Shown: positions 50,061 to 62,438 of the stretch, piece by piece | How the letters are laid out: each line of letters starts with the position of its first letter | Position numbering within the stretch: the first letter of the stretch is position 1 | NCBI GenBank assembly: GCA_013398015.1 | Contig: VZRR01002778.1 | Location: 372,001-436,000, forward strand | Direction of reading: 5' to 3' | DNA length: 64,000 nucleotides | Source of the DNA: Oreocharis arfaki | Taxonomy: Eukaryota; Chordata; Aves; Passeriformes; Paramythiidae | Position numbers and translations under genes: made by a program | The notes under the pieces: model-generated | Seen by the model: only the letters and a program-made list of their open reading frames with translations | Told to the model about the DNA's origin: nothing | The model's database searches: none

Positions 50061-51949
50061 TTTCAACACACTTCCTAAGCCTTCAGAATCTATTTTGAGA
50101 AAGGAGCACTAGACTATTGAGATCTCTCTGATGAGCTGAAAAGATGCACTGCAAGGTCTACTTCAGAATATATATTACTAAGAAAATATATTTTATATAG
50201 GGATAGATAGATAGATATGTTTGTGTGTGTGTGTATAGGTGTGTTTGTGTGTCTAGTCAAAGATTTTATTTTTTAGTGGTGTTTGTGTTGGCATTTTATG
50301 GATGACTTGACTTCCTGAGCTTATTTTCATTGTTGGCCAGAGCAGTAGTCCATTCTTTTCTCTGTTTAGTCTTTATTTAATTGGTATCTTTTTTTCCTAG
50401 GTATGTATATGAATTCTGTATTAGTTAAATTCACACAGTCCATAGAGGCTCTGTCCCAGGATGACAGCTCTGGATGTGACACACCGCAGCTGTGTGGTAC
50501 AATGTACACCATTTATACCTGGGCAGCATTTATTTCCTTGGTCGTGTAGACCAGGAGGCTCACATGGCATCTTCTAGTGGGGTACTGAGTCTTGACAACG
50601 GGGCAGATTGAAAGTATCAATGACTTGACTTCTCTAATAATTCATGTAAACCTCTGATTTTTTTTTCAGTTCACTTCCCCGGGGAGCTTCTTAATCCATA
50701 GTTTTAGTAAATTGTCTCTTTGTGGATTGTTACTGGCAGTAGGTACAAAAAAATCTTAGAGGATCCAAACTTTTATGAGTGCTTCAGTAAAATGACAAAA
50801 GCGTGAACCTCAGCAGCAAGACAACTGGATTGCTACTATCTTGGAATCTGGCCCTCAGCAAAATAACGCACAAAAGCACACGGAAATGCACAGTAAATAT
50901 GAGTTTCAACTACTCAGTGATGCACATGTCATTGATCTGATTTTTAAACTGCCTCTATATTTTTCATAGTATTCCTAAAATTATGAATAAATAATGAAAA
51001 CTGTCACTGTGCATAATGCATTCACATAATGACTGTAAATCCTTAAACTGTAACACCACAGTTACCATCTACCCTGTCACATTTACTGTAATATATTCAG
51101 CTTGGGTTGTGATTATATGTAGGTTCTAGCTATGGAAACCTTTTGGATTTATGAAGAGAAAATGTAGCTACTGAAATACTGTATAGTATTTAAAGTTCAG
51201 GTATTGAGGGTTCTCTGTTCTCTTGACTTGTACAGATTTCAGCAATAATATGACATATTTAATAATAGCATTTAATAATTTTAAGTATGCTCCCTGCAGT
51301 ACTGTGTAGGTCTTTATGAGCCAAGAAAATATGTAAGGCATTAAGTGGGTGAATCTTTCCTAACTGAATATCATTGCTGCAGGGCTAACATATTAAAACC
51401 CATTAAACACATTGAAATTAATGAAATACTGTCTTTCTGTGTCCAGTGGGTGCTGTATTAAGATTCTGTTTTGGGACATATAGAGGTAGATTTACAGAAC
51501 CTGTGAAAGAACAATCAACTTAGATTAGTCAGGATTAAATACCAGATTGATAGCCACAGGAATAATTGCTGCGCTTTTTACCATGTCAGAAGAAATCCAT
51601 GTTCCTGCTAGTTTAATTTCAGTATTATAGTCTGCCTCTTGATTTTTGGCATAAAGCTGATAAACAGATTTCTTCAAAAAAAATTGGTCTAATTTTGTCG
51701 GGACAGCATAGGAACTGTAGAACATGTTGCATACTCTAGTAATCTGTGCTGATGATACCTGTGGCTGAGCTGTAAGCAGTGTTGCCCTTCACTCCTAAGA
51801 GGGCTGAAAAAATAAATATACAATAAATATGCCAACTTTTTATCAAAGTTTTGGTGGAAATGCAACAGGTGGAGAAGATCCTCAAAAGGAAAGCAGTATT
51901 TTTGTCTTTTTTTTTTGGTTAGAGTTTTTTTACATTGCATATATGGCAA
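50061..51949. other. Non-coding AT-rich DNA, no gene seen
   Basis: Other than the GATA/TG tract (separate entry), no repeat or coding frame was recognised. Confidence 0.5.
50202..50253. repeat. (GATA)4 followed by (TG)n tract
   Basis: Four GATA units (50202-50216), then interrupted TG repeats to 50253. Confidence 0.9.
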
Positions 51950-52112
51950 AAGAGGTTGGAAGGGACCTCAGGAGCTCTGCAGCCAAAATTTATGAAAGGA
52001 GGTCAGACAAGATTAGTCTGGTCTTTACTCTGAGTCAGGCTGTGCTCAATCTCCCTGGGAAACCCTCTCCACTTCTAGACTGTCTTCATAGAGAAGAAGT
52101 TTTTTTTTGTAT
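51950..52112 (-). mobile_element. CR1 LINE 3'-part fragment
   Basis: Antisense CR1 landmarks are GAGGTTGGAAGGGACCTC near the left end, CTCCCTGGGAAACCCTCTCC in the middle, and CTTCATAGAGAAGAAG, matching the usual tract that ends in GAAGAAGTTT. It is diverged. An open frame running through it (51829-52353) is not coding. Confidence 0.7.
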
Positions 52113-55100
52113 CCAGTTAGATAGGCTTTGGGTGTTTTGTTGTTTCTCAGTGTGTGTTACTCAGTCCATATGCTTAAAACTATTTTTTTCAGGTATTGTT
52201 TTTCAGGAAATGGTAGGTAAGAATACAGTTAATGTCAGAATTCAGAGTCCTGGGACTTCAATATATAGGACACTCTTCTGCAAATCTTTGCGTTTAAATG
52301 TCACAAGTCTGCTGAGTAATCAGGTTTCCCCATGGCAGAAACAGCAGAAGTAAAGCCCTTAGTGTGTTGTTAATAACTTTTTTTTTTAACTTTGCCAGGA
52401 TTTGGAAGTGTTTTTTGGCACAAATCGGTACATTTAAACAATTTCTTTTTGTATGTTATGTGTAGAAAAGGTTCAGACAAGAACCCCCGGATCTTCTCTA
52501 AGGAGATTGCCCAGCTGCACTGGAGATAGCGTTGTGTGTTCATTGTGAAAGAGCAATTGCATAGATGAGTTTTGTTGGTCATTGAACTTGAAAACTATTC
52601 CTGAAGCAAGGAAGCACTCAAAAGAAACTGGAACATGGAACTAAAATGAATTGCCAAGGATATGGAAAGACAATTCACTACGACAAACACTCAGGACATT
52701 CACTCAGGACATGCAAAACATTAATACATAGCAGACCGTATGCACTAACTGGCTGTATTTTTGTGAACTTGGGCTAACTATTTTCTATTTTGTTCGAAAG
52801 GCTACTGGCCTGGTCACTGTGCTTTGCTATCTTTGCAGTGCACTGCTACAGTACTTGGAGCATGGTAGGTGATATTCTTAAGTCAGTGTAGGAGCTAACC
52901 GTGGTTTCCTACGAAATGCCTGCAACGGTGTGTATGAACTGCAATTCACCTATGGACCTCTGAAACCATGTGCACACAACTTAGTGAGTAGGTGCAGTGC
53001 CCATCTGATTTAAACACTGGCTGATTTAATGGTTTTGCTTGTTTCAGCTTTCATAGGCCTAATTACGGGCATTATGCATAGTTGCGTTTTCATCCTAATT
53101 ATATGCTGGCTCAGTGATTTCTGATGATCTAACTGCCAGTTGCTAACCAGTGGCATAGGACTGCTCATTAAAGAAAGTATTCTCAAATGGCTTGTTCTTT
53201 TAATTTTTCATTTGAAGTTTAGAAATTCCAGATTTAAATAGTATAATCCCGATTTTTCTCTGTATTGCCTGCTATCTGGGTCTTATTTAAATCAAAAATA
53301 AAGCTGAAGAACAATTTCCTCAGTGTGGTGTACTGGTGTGAAAGAGTGCAATTTTCAGTGTTAAGCTCAATGACAGAACCTGTTTTTCTAGAAATTTTCT
53401 GACTCAACCGAATTTCAATTAGTATTTAATATGTGGTTTTATGTCTGTGACATAGTGCAATTACTACACGTTAGAATTCACGACCTACAGAATTTGTCAG
53501 GATATCTGAGTGATTGAAGTAAAATCTCCTATGTACACACAACTAGAATTAGTGAATTTAAGGTCCTACTTTCACTTATGAATGGATGAATATTTAATGG
53601 ATCTTTCTTAGCTTTAATTTCATATCAAACCACAACGTTTGGGCTTTGTCCTTTTAGGCTTCCTAGGCTTCTTCTTGGAACACATAACATCACGTGGCTT
53701 TTTTGACTTTAGCACTCCTTCTTTGTGTACTCTGACTTTCCAAGGGTCTGACTGCAAGAGTTTAGTTTCACCAGCTCTAAAGGTGCACTTGAACTTGAAT
53801 ATTTCTATCAGACATCTGGACCTGAACTTCTACGAGATTTAGTACTTAGACCTAAAAATAGTTTAATGAGTTTAAATATGTATAGACCCCAGTAAAAGTG
53901 AATAAAACTGTTTGCAATAAAGAACACTGTATCAGCCAGCAGTCTGCAGGATTGCGTACTGACACAGAGTTTACTGTTTTCCACTTCTAATGATAACAGA
54001 TGGAAACATAGTAGAAAAGAATTTGAACAGTGGTTTTGTACTCTGTAGTTCCAGAAGTCAAAAGCCACTGGTACTGAAGTGGATTCAACCTAGTGTCTAT
54101 AAGCAAAAAAACTTTATAAGAGATTGAACATCTTAGATAAGAAGTCAAAAGTTTACCATCAAATATTTAACTCTTTAATAGAGCATTGTTGATGTTGAGG
54201 TTTTTTTTGTTTAGTTGGTTTTAACAGAAGAACGAAAAGAGAATACCCTTGGTAAGATGTGAGTGTTGGGAGAATTTCCATAGCAGTGGGCAGCAATCTG
54301 CCTTTCTGTGGTTAGAACTTCAGGGCTGCTCTTTGGTTTTAACTAACTGTCCTCTCTAGTAACACGTTCTGTAGCTTGTGCTTTTGTACTATCACTGTGG
54401 ACATAGATGCATGTTGAAGACTGCAGTGCACAGCAGAAAACAGTAAAGGACATATTTGTGACCTGAAAAACTGGGATATATTGATAACTTGCCCAAAACT
54501 TGATTATTTGTGATTTTTTACCCCAGATAAGAGACCAGAATTTTTATCTGAATATAATTTTTTCTATGTTGCTCTTCACTAGGTTGGCAGTTGTTATCCC
54601 TTTGAAAATACTTCTTTCTGAGAAAGCACTGCAGTTCAGTATCACAAGCATAGACACTGATTTTCTTTCTTTTAGAACAAAAGCCTTTCCTGCTTCAGTT
54701 ACTTCATAGTCCTTAACATGATGTCCCTAAAAGTCAGGAATAGCTGTGACTGACTTTTTTTAGGTGTATAGTCATGTCAGTAAACAGGGTGCAGTCATTC
54801 CTGCAATCCTTCCGGGTTATTCAGTGAAAAATGCTTTGGGAGATGGGGTATTTTCTGTTAGGTTTTTATGCCTTGTAGTAAGTAAATTCTGACATTTTAA
54901 TTTGAAGTACTGTATATTATCTTTGTTAACATGCTGCTCAATTAGCATATGTTTGCTTTATTAATAATTGCATTTTCATACTTGTGACGAAAGAACAGAA
55001 TTTCTCAGCATAAAAGGTAAAGCAAATTACAGCATAAGAAGGCCCAGCTGAGTCACAGCAATTGACCATCCAGCTTAGTGTTCTCCAGCTGAGAATAAGG

Positions 55101-55494
55101 GGAAGTGCTATTTGGGGAATAGCACTCTTCCTTCCCTTTTTTTATTTTTTTGTGTCCCAGAACTGATTTTTCAGGGACATTGGCAGGTAAGATCTTTCTT
55201 ATCTTTTAACTTCTCTTTATGTGCCCTGTGAGGGTTGAAGCTTTTTTTGTTTTGATTTGATACGGGTTATTTTGGGGTTGGTTTGTTTGTTTCGGGTTTT
55301 TTTGTAGTGTATTTTTTAATTTACTGGTACAATTTACCTCCAAAATCTTGAGATACAGCAACAAGTTATAAAGAGTATTATTGTCTCTTTATGGTATTTT
55401 ATTTTACCTGCTTTAATGTAGTATCTTGCTAGCTTTATTGAGTGGTTCTTAATTCTAGTGTTACTCATTTAGTGAGTAATAGTTTTGCAGTCAT
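52113..55494. other. Non-coding AT-rich DNA, no gene seen
   Basis: A 13-base unit (CACTCAGGACATT) is duplicated in tandem at 52688-52713. The stretch 54938-54984 is dense in homeodomain- and POU-like AT motifs and could be a conserved non-coding element, but this cannot be tested here. No gene was recognised. Confidence 0.45.
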
Positions 55495-55660
55495 TCACTG
55501 CATTCAGAAAATTTTGAAGCGTAATCATGTTCCTTTTGTGTTGTTCACTCCAAATTAAGGAGTCTCAGCCTTAGTCTTTCATCACAGGACAGCTGCTGCA
55601 AGCCTTTAATCTTTGTAGCTGCCGTTGTCTGTCCTTCATTGAGCCTCCTCTACTTTGGAG
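55495..55660 (-). mobile_element. Old CR1-type LINE fragment
   Basis: The plus strand resembles antisense CR1 3' sequence: GAGTCTCAGCCTTAGTCTTT, CACAGGACAGCTGCTGCAAG and TTTGTAGCTGCCGTTGTCTG. Compare the family's CATAGGACAGCTGCTCCAG. It is diverged, and the boundaries are approximate. Confidence 0.55.
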
Positions 55661-58600
55661 TGTAACTCAACTGAGATGTGGAGTTGCATGTGCTGCTCTG
55701 CTGCTCTGTTGTTAAGGTAGTGGTTTTTTTTTCTTTGGAGATGGGGGAAGTGGGATTGTTTATAAATGTATTCTCTGACTTATTCTTAATACCTTTCCTG
55801 ATGGATTCCCAGTGCTGAAGTTGTTTCACTTTGAGTCCTTCTGTATGTTGAGCTGGTGACATCAGAGAAACATCAATGATGACTCTAGGAAGTGTTCCTT
55901 ATGTTGTCACTTTCAGTTCTGGATTTTTGATAGAGGTTTTAGATTACTGTTTCTATGCATTTAGGAACTTGAAAATTCATCTGTTGTCTTTAAGCATGCT
56001 CAGTTTCACAGAATTCCTTAGCTTGTTTTTGTCTACAAGTTTTAGGTCTTTTGATGCAGTCTTTTGTTTGAAATCTTATGTCTGCGAATACAGGTGAGTG
56101 CTTTTATGTGATACTGATTTTCCTAGCCAAAACCTCATTGAGTGTGAGAAATGCTTTTAGGCTGATGATGATGCATATGATGAGTCTCCGTGTCTGTGTA
56201 TAAATAAAATGCACATAGGCAGCATACAGCTTGCTTTCCAGTTTTTTAATACTTCAGTGTGTGTGCAGCCAAGACGTATTTGTCAGTTTTTAAGTTAAAT
56301 ATTTTGGCAGATCATTGGTGAATGATTGTGAAGTGCTAATGTTATGAACTGATTCATGAGAGAACTGATTCTGATAGAGCAGATAAAACAGTCTAAGTTA
56401 TTACTCTTGTCATTATTAGTGCTCTGCTTTGGTAGCACCCACAATACTCCTGGTGCTGCTTGTAAAGATGAGAATTCTTGTTCCTTGCTCCAAATAGATC
56501 AAGAAGTGCAAATAACAGATGCAAGTTGGGGGTATACTATAAATAGTTTAAAATTGAAATCATCAGCGTGTCAAATTGTGATCATAAGGAAAACAAAACA
56601 TGGAAAGAATTTAATAAAAAGATAAGAAAAAGGAATTTTGAAATATAAATAGATAAAATTTATATTCCATCAATCTAATGGTAACTTCTCTACTCATGTG
56701 TAAGCTTCTCTCAAGAGGAAAAGTTCTTTAATAAAAATATGCATTCAAGGAGATAATTTTCCTTTAATAGTTTAAAATGATCACTGAATTCAAGCTAAAT
56801 TTCTAAATCTAGACTGGCCTCAAAGGACTGGATGAAACTTCTGGAATTAAACCAGACTTTTATCCAAGAGAGTTTGCACTATTTCAGTACTTGGAAGCAC
56901 GTTGTCAAAGGGTAGTTTCTAATCTTCTTTTAAGCACCCTAAAAACAGACTTCCACGCAACAATACCTTACACTTTATGCAAGCTTCCACAGACCTTCAC
57001 ATTGAAAATTACATTCCCGCTATTTCTGCATTTTTCTTCAAACTTATGTTAAATTCCTCTTCTGTTTTGCTTACATGAAGAAATATACATGGAATTAAAT
57101 TTCTTTCTCTTGTCTATAGCCACCTAAAGCAAAGGCATCTAGTTTGATCTCGGCTTTCATTATCTGCTTTTGACACATAAAGTTCTATTGCCATTCTAAT
57201 ATCCTGGAGCTCCTAGTATGGCTCCATACAGGAGAGTGCAGACATTTCTGGTGTCCCCTGTCATATGTGACAGGTTTTTACAAAGAGCTGAAAAGGCAAC
57301 TTGCATTTGGGCACCTGTCATAATTCCCTCCCCAAGACAGCTAAGAATTAATTTGTCTTGAACATAAAGTTAACCAAATAAAACTATTTTGAAAATAATT
57401 CTTGTAATTTCAGGCTTTTTTCTCCTTTTTTTTTTTTCTTGTGTATTTTTGCTATATACAGGAAACAAAATATCTTTATGGTTTTTTGTCTTGTGTAGTT
57501 ACAATACATATAAACAGTGAATTTTTTTGTATGGATGGATTTTAATCCTACCGTTAGTAGCATTTTATGAATTACTAAATGATAATTATAATCCATAAAA
57601 AGATACACTGATAGAAGTTCTTTTTGACACGATGTGTGCTGGATACCTAGACGTCTAAAAGACGTACCTCTTTCCTGAGATCTGCCTTTCAAAGGCATGT
57701 TTACTGCAAATTTGCTTGCATGTTAGCTGATGAATCAGTTCTATGGTGTCAGGAACTTAATACTATTTCATGAAAGTTTATAAATAAAATTAGACCTAGA
57801 TATGATTAATTTTTACTTAAGGATGTCTATGATCTTTGCTGAATAAAAATTGCTTTTCCTGCACACCAAAAATTTAACCATTCTGATCAATTCCGAAATA
57901 ACAAATAATGTAAGCTTGGTACCGAAGTATTGGTTATCTATTTGATGATTATTATATAGTTAAATAAAAGCAATATATCTTTCCTCAGATGTTCAATTAA
58001 GGCTTCTTAAAGGATTTAATAAAATAGCTCTGTTTAATCAGAACATTTTATGGAAATGTTGGTAGCTTTTGCTTTAAAAATGGACCAGACAAAAGCCTTC
58101 TCTTGAGAATTGTGCCACATGATTTGTGACAGGTATCAGTGGATTTTAAAATGATATTTAAGCACCCATATATAAAACTGGTTTTTTTTGGCTATTTCTG
58201 TAGAAATAGAAAGGAAGGAAATGTATTATAACTCCTATTAACTGCAGAACAAAAACAGTTGGGAAAAAGCCACAGAAATGAGAGGGCTTAGCACATTCCA
58301 GTATAAGTGAAGGCTATTGCCTTTTTGTCTAAGGAAGGTTGTAGAAAGAAAGCAAATCAGAACTGATAAAAACATTATGGGGATGGGACAGGAAGGTTAG
58401 GAGGAAAAGCACAGATTGGCTGTTCTGAGTATATGTATCCCAGAATCTAAAGGATGGTGACCACACCACCTGTAATGATTTATGAAAGTCATGGAGAACT
58501 GAGAAGCTGGCACTGAGATGGGGTAAATATATTGCAGATAGAAGGCATGATCCTAAGAATTACAGCACTGTGTAAGAGTCCTAACTTTAAGTCTTGGTAG

Positions 58601-61439
58601 TATATGGAAACATGCTGCTTTTGCAAGCTCTCAAAACTTCCTGAGTGACAGAATAAGGGAATAATGAAGAATGTCAGGCAGATGTAACTTTTAAATCATT
58701 TAATAACAGAAATGGAAAGTAGGAATACAGGAAGCTCAATGTATGTAAAATCTAATGAATATTTTGATAGTAAAAATTAATAACAAAGTCGTTTGCAAGG
58801 TCTCATTGAAAAATTAATGGAAATTGACTTGAATAACACAGAGGCTGAAAACTTTCCAAAAGACTGAATGTAAATAAAAGATAATGATAAGCAGCAGTAT
58901 ATTGAGCTGGGATATGAAGGGCAAGAAGTGTGTAGTGAGATGTCACAGAGATCAATTTTATGTCTGATCTAATTTAACATTTTCATTAGTGTTTAGCAAA
59001 TGATATGGCCAGCATGTTAATGAGTTTCTTCAGATAAAGATGTACTAAAAAGCAGCAGAGACCAATAAAGTTAGTTCAGAGGTCTAGAGAGGTTAAAAAA
59101 TATGAGGAAGCTATTTAATCCAAGAGGCCACAAACTTGAATATGTTGTGAAAAATCTTTAAGACATAGATAATTGAGGACTTTTTTTTGTATTATAAGCA
59201 CATGTTTTGTTGGGATAACAAGAAAATAACTGTGTGCAGATCCTGATCGATAGGTGCCATACATTGCAAATAGATCTGTGTGCCAGGGAAGAGGAAGATG
59301 GCAAATGTCTTGCTTTTCCCTCTTTAGTGTTTGCACACATGATGTAGGTTGGCATTTCCACAGTTGCTACCATGTCCACAATGGCTAGTTCTTCTTTGCT
59401 TTCTGGCATCATCTACACTTCATATTTTCCAGTCACCTACAGACAACAACATAAACTGGTATAACCAATATGAGCAGAGGAAAATAAGATGAAAGAATGA
59501 TCTATTATTTTTGTCCATTTATGTGGAGTTTCAGGCTCAGGCAGGAAATACTTCTCCAAGGACTGAATCAGAAATTCATATTTTTCAGCAATTTTTCATA
59601 GGGAAAAATAAAATTGGAATGCACACCTGGGATGTAGAGTTTCAATGCTGCTTTGAAATTTTTGCTTTAATATTTAATTCCTTTGCTGGTTATCTGATTA
59701 ATTTTGATTAATGTTCCAAGTCCAGCCTGTAACAAATGACCAGTATGACTTTCATGTGACTTCTGTTGCAACTTTTGTTTGCTTTTTGCATGGCATGACT
59801 GCTTAATGCCATGTTTTGTGCTGGGGACCAGGATTTTCTAGAACAATTTGCAGTACAAGCTGAAAGTTAGCTTTTGGGTGACTGGATCTTTCCTTTTCTC
59901 CTGACTTAGTTTCCCACCTATGAAGCCATATTGGCGTGGATTAAAAATGGAGAGCTACAGAAGCTGCTATGCAGAAAGTGAGGAAATACAATTTAGGTGG
60001 ACGTATTAAAAAATAGATTTACTTAAAACTTTAAGTGCTTATCTTACTGTGCAATGAAATTTCTACATTTGAAATCTCAAGGCAATGAAGTATGAGCTCG
60101 AGCAAAGTTGATCTTGGTGGCTTCCCCACATCACTTAGTAGTCATGATGGAAAGAAATTTTCTGTTTGTACATTGATTTCCAGACTCACCTTGAAGAATG
60201 ACAAGATGATATTAGCCGAGAAGAAAAATTGCAAAACAATTGATGACAATAACCACACTTGTCTGCGGTGCTCACAAATTCAACGTTTGATTTTCCATTT
60301 TGACTGAATGTTCCATTCTTAAACTGAGAAGGTTAAAGTTTGCCTTTATTCTATACATTGGAAACATGATAGGTTTTTCTCACATGAATGGATCTCAGAA
60401 GGGTTGCTGCACTCTATGTGCTGGATTTCAGCAATATGTACTTATGCTGAACAAAATATGCTGAACAGAATTACTGGGTGTCATTGCTGTTTTTCCCGTT
60501 ATCCTTTAGACACAAGTCAGATGGGGTATGAGAGATAACTTGGACACAACTTACGTGACCTTCCTGGTTGTTCTTATATGCCAACATGATAACTTTCTTA
60601 GAGAGCTGAAGTGAAATACAATCAATCTTTTAAGTAAAACTTTCTCAATTTTGCTTCAATTTTGTGCATAACTTTCCAGATGCTGCTGGTTATAGAATAA
60701 ACCTGTGTCTACAGTGTTCCTTTCAGTAGCTGTGTAATTATTTAATGTGTAAATTGTGTTGTCAGGCACAAAATTCATTTTACTCTTTAGTGTATGTGAA
60801 TGTATATGCCTGGATTGTCAAATGCAGATACCTAAACCTATAGGAAATATATTAAATCTCTGTTTAGGCACATACTGATTTACAGATGTGGTTTGGTGCA
60901 TTTCAGAACTGTGAACACTCCCAGCTCAGATGGGAATTGAGAAACTTTATCTACCTCATTGACGAATGATAGCTAGGTATAAGATATACTAATGTTTGGG
61001 TTTTGACATTCTAATGTTTTCCTTCATATAAAGATTACCTTTATTGATATAATAAGACAAAAAAACCGAAAAAAAAGTCAGACTTGGAGGGAAAAGGAGG
61101 AAGACCATTCTTAATATAAATAATGCTTGAAAAATTATAGGATTAAAGATCCGTTTTCTGCAGTCAGTTAAGGAACATATTCACAGAGACATTGCCCATA
61201 AATGATGGGAAAATATTCTTTGCAAAATTACACAGCTAGGTACATTCTTATTAAGCTATTTGGCTGATGGACTTTAGTCTGTGTAGCTTGCACTAAAAAG
61301 CTTACAATTCAAGAAATCTTTTCCTTTTCAGACAAGGCTTATAGAATGCAAAACACTTCAGCGGAGAGTGTTTGAGACACGTGGTGACGAATCAATCCTC
61401 AGTGCTGTCCCATAGATAAACTGGAGGAGCATCGGATAT
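55661..61439. other. Non-coding AT-rich DNA, no gene seen
   Basis: Short open frames only. None shows a known domain, and no repeat family was recognised in this stretch. Confidence 0.5.
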
Positions 61440-61454
61440 CCAGAAGAGGGCGCT
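61440..61454 (+). promoter_or_regulatory. CTCF-like motif
   Basis: CCAGAAGAGGGCGCT matches the CCASYAGRKGGCRSY form of the CTCF core at 14 of 15 positions. In AT-rich DNA this is a notable match, but binding is inferred. Confidence 0.45.
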
Positions 61455-62422
61455 TACTGCTCTCCAGTCTGTCTGCTCAACCCAAAACACTGCTCTACAA
61501 ACTTCTTGTGGCTGGGGGGAAAAGGCTTGAGAGGCTCTTACCTGAAATGAGCCAAAGTACTAATAAGCAATTATGGGTTACACATGGCATCAGTTGGAAG
61601 ATTTGCTTGCAGGTTTCTGCTATCAATGGGCATATTTATCACACAAGCTGCTATCAGAAAAGAACAACACCTTTCAAGTGCTTTCAGAGCTGCAGCTGGT
61701 GGCTGCAGAAAGGCACCCTTGTACCACAAGGACTAAAGGAATTTTCTGCTAAGAGTTCTGTCCAACCTGTTAGACTTGATGAGTATTTAGACTGTGACAC
61801 TAGGCATGAGGGAGCAAGAAAAGTTCTATTTCTGTGTTTGTTGTAGAGGAAAGAAAAAGAAAAAAAGTTGATGGAATGGTGTACTTGATGCTCACTTGGA
61901 AAATAAGCTACAAAAATTTTATTTGACTGTTAAAGTTTTTTAACTTCAGGTAATTATGCCTTTGAAACCAAAGTAGGTGTTTGAGTATGATAGGTGGACA
62001 TGATGTTTGTTGATCACATAGCGTTGAAACCATGACACCTAAGTTCTAGTATATTAACAGAGCTTTTGAAGAGTCAAGTTAGGAAGACTGAGATACTTTA
62101 ACTTCTGTGCCTAATAGATGAGACATAAAATATGATAACTTCTGGGGGAGATTATCAATGTCCGTGAAGTTAGAGGAATAAAACATGATCTGAGCTTTTT
62201 CCTCATACAAGCCCATTTGGCAGCAGAAAAATATTTTTAAAGTGCTTATGTTGCAAAAAATCATAGTATTTAGTACATGGACTTAATTGTTTTAAAAGTA
62301 ATTTCCAGTAAAATAGATTTGTTGTTGTTGTTGTTGTTAGGAAAGTCCCCTTGAAAAGTTACAGCTGAACTGACTGAGACCCTGTGTTACTGTGCAAGAA
62401 ACCTGACCTCCAGTAAACCCTT
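61455..62422. other. Non-coding DNA between two CTCF-like motifs
   Basis: The open frame at 61508-61846 (GTG start, 112 codons) has no recognisable domain. Confidence 0.5.
62320..62338. repeat. (GTT)6 microsatellite
   Basis: Six GTT units ending just before a TAG. Confidence 0.9.
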
Positions 62423-62438
62423 CTTCCAAGGGGCGCTG
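62423..62438 (+). promoter_or_regulatory. CTCF-like motif
   Basis: CTTCCAAGGGGCGCTG matches the CTCF core at 12 of the first 15 positions, including the AGGGGCGCTG-type right half. It has the same orientation as the motif at 61440, about 1 kb away. Confidence 0.35.

Noticed and set aside
51829..52353. 174-codon plus-strand frame
   Set aside because: It runs through a CR1 fragment and has no recognisable domain.
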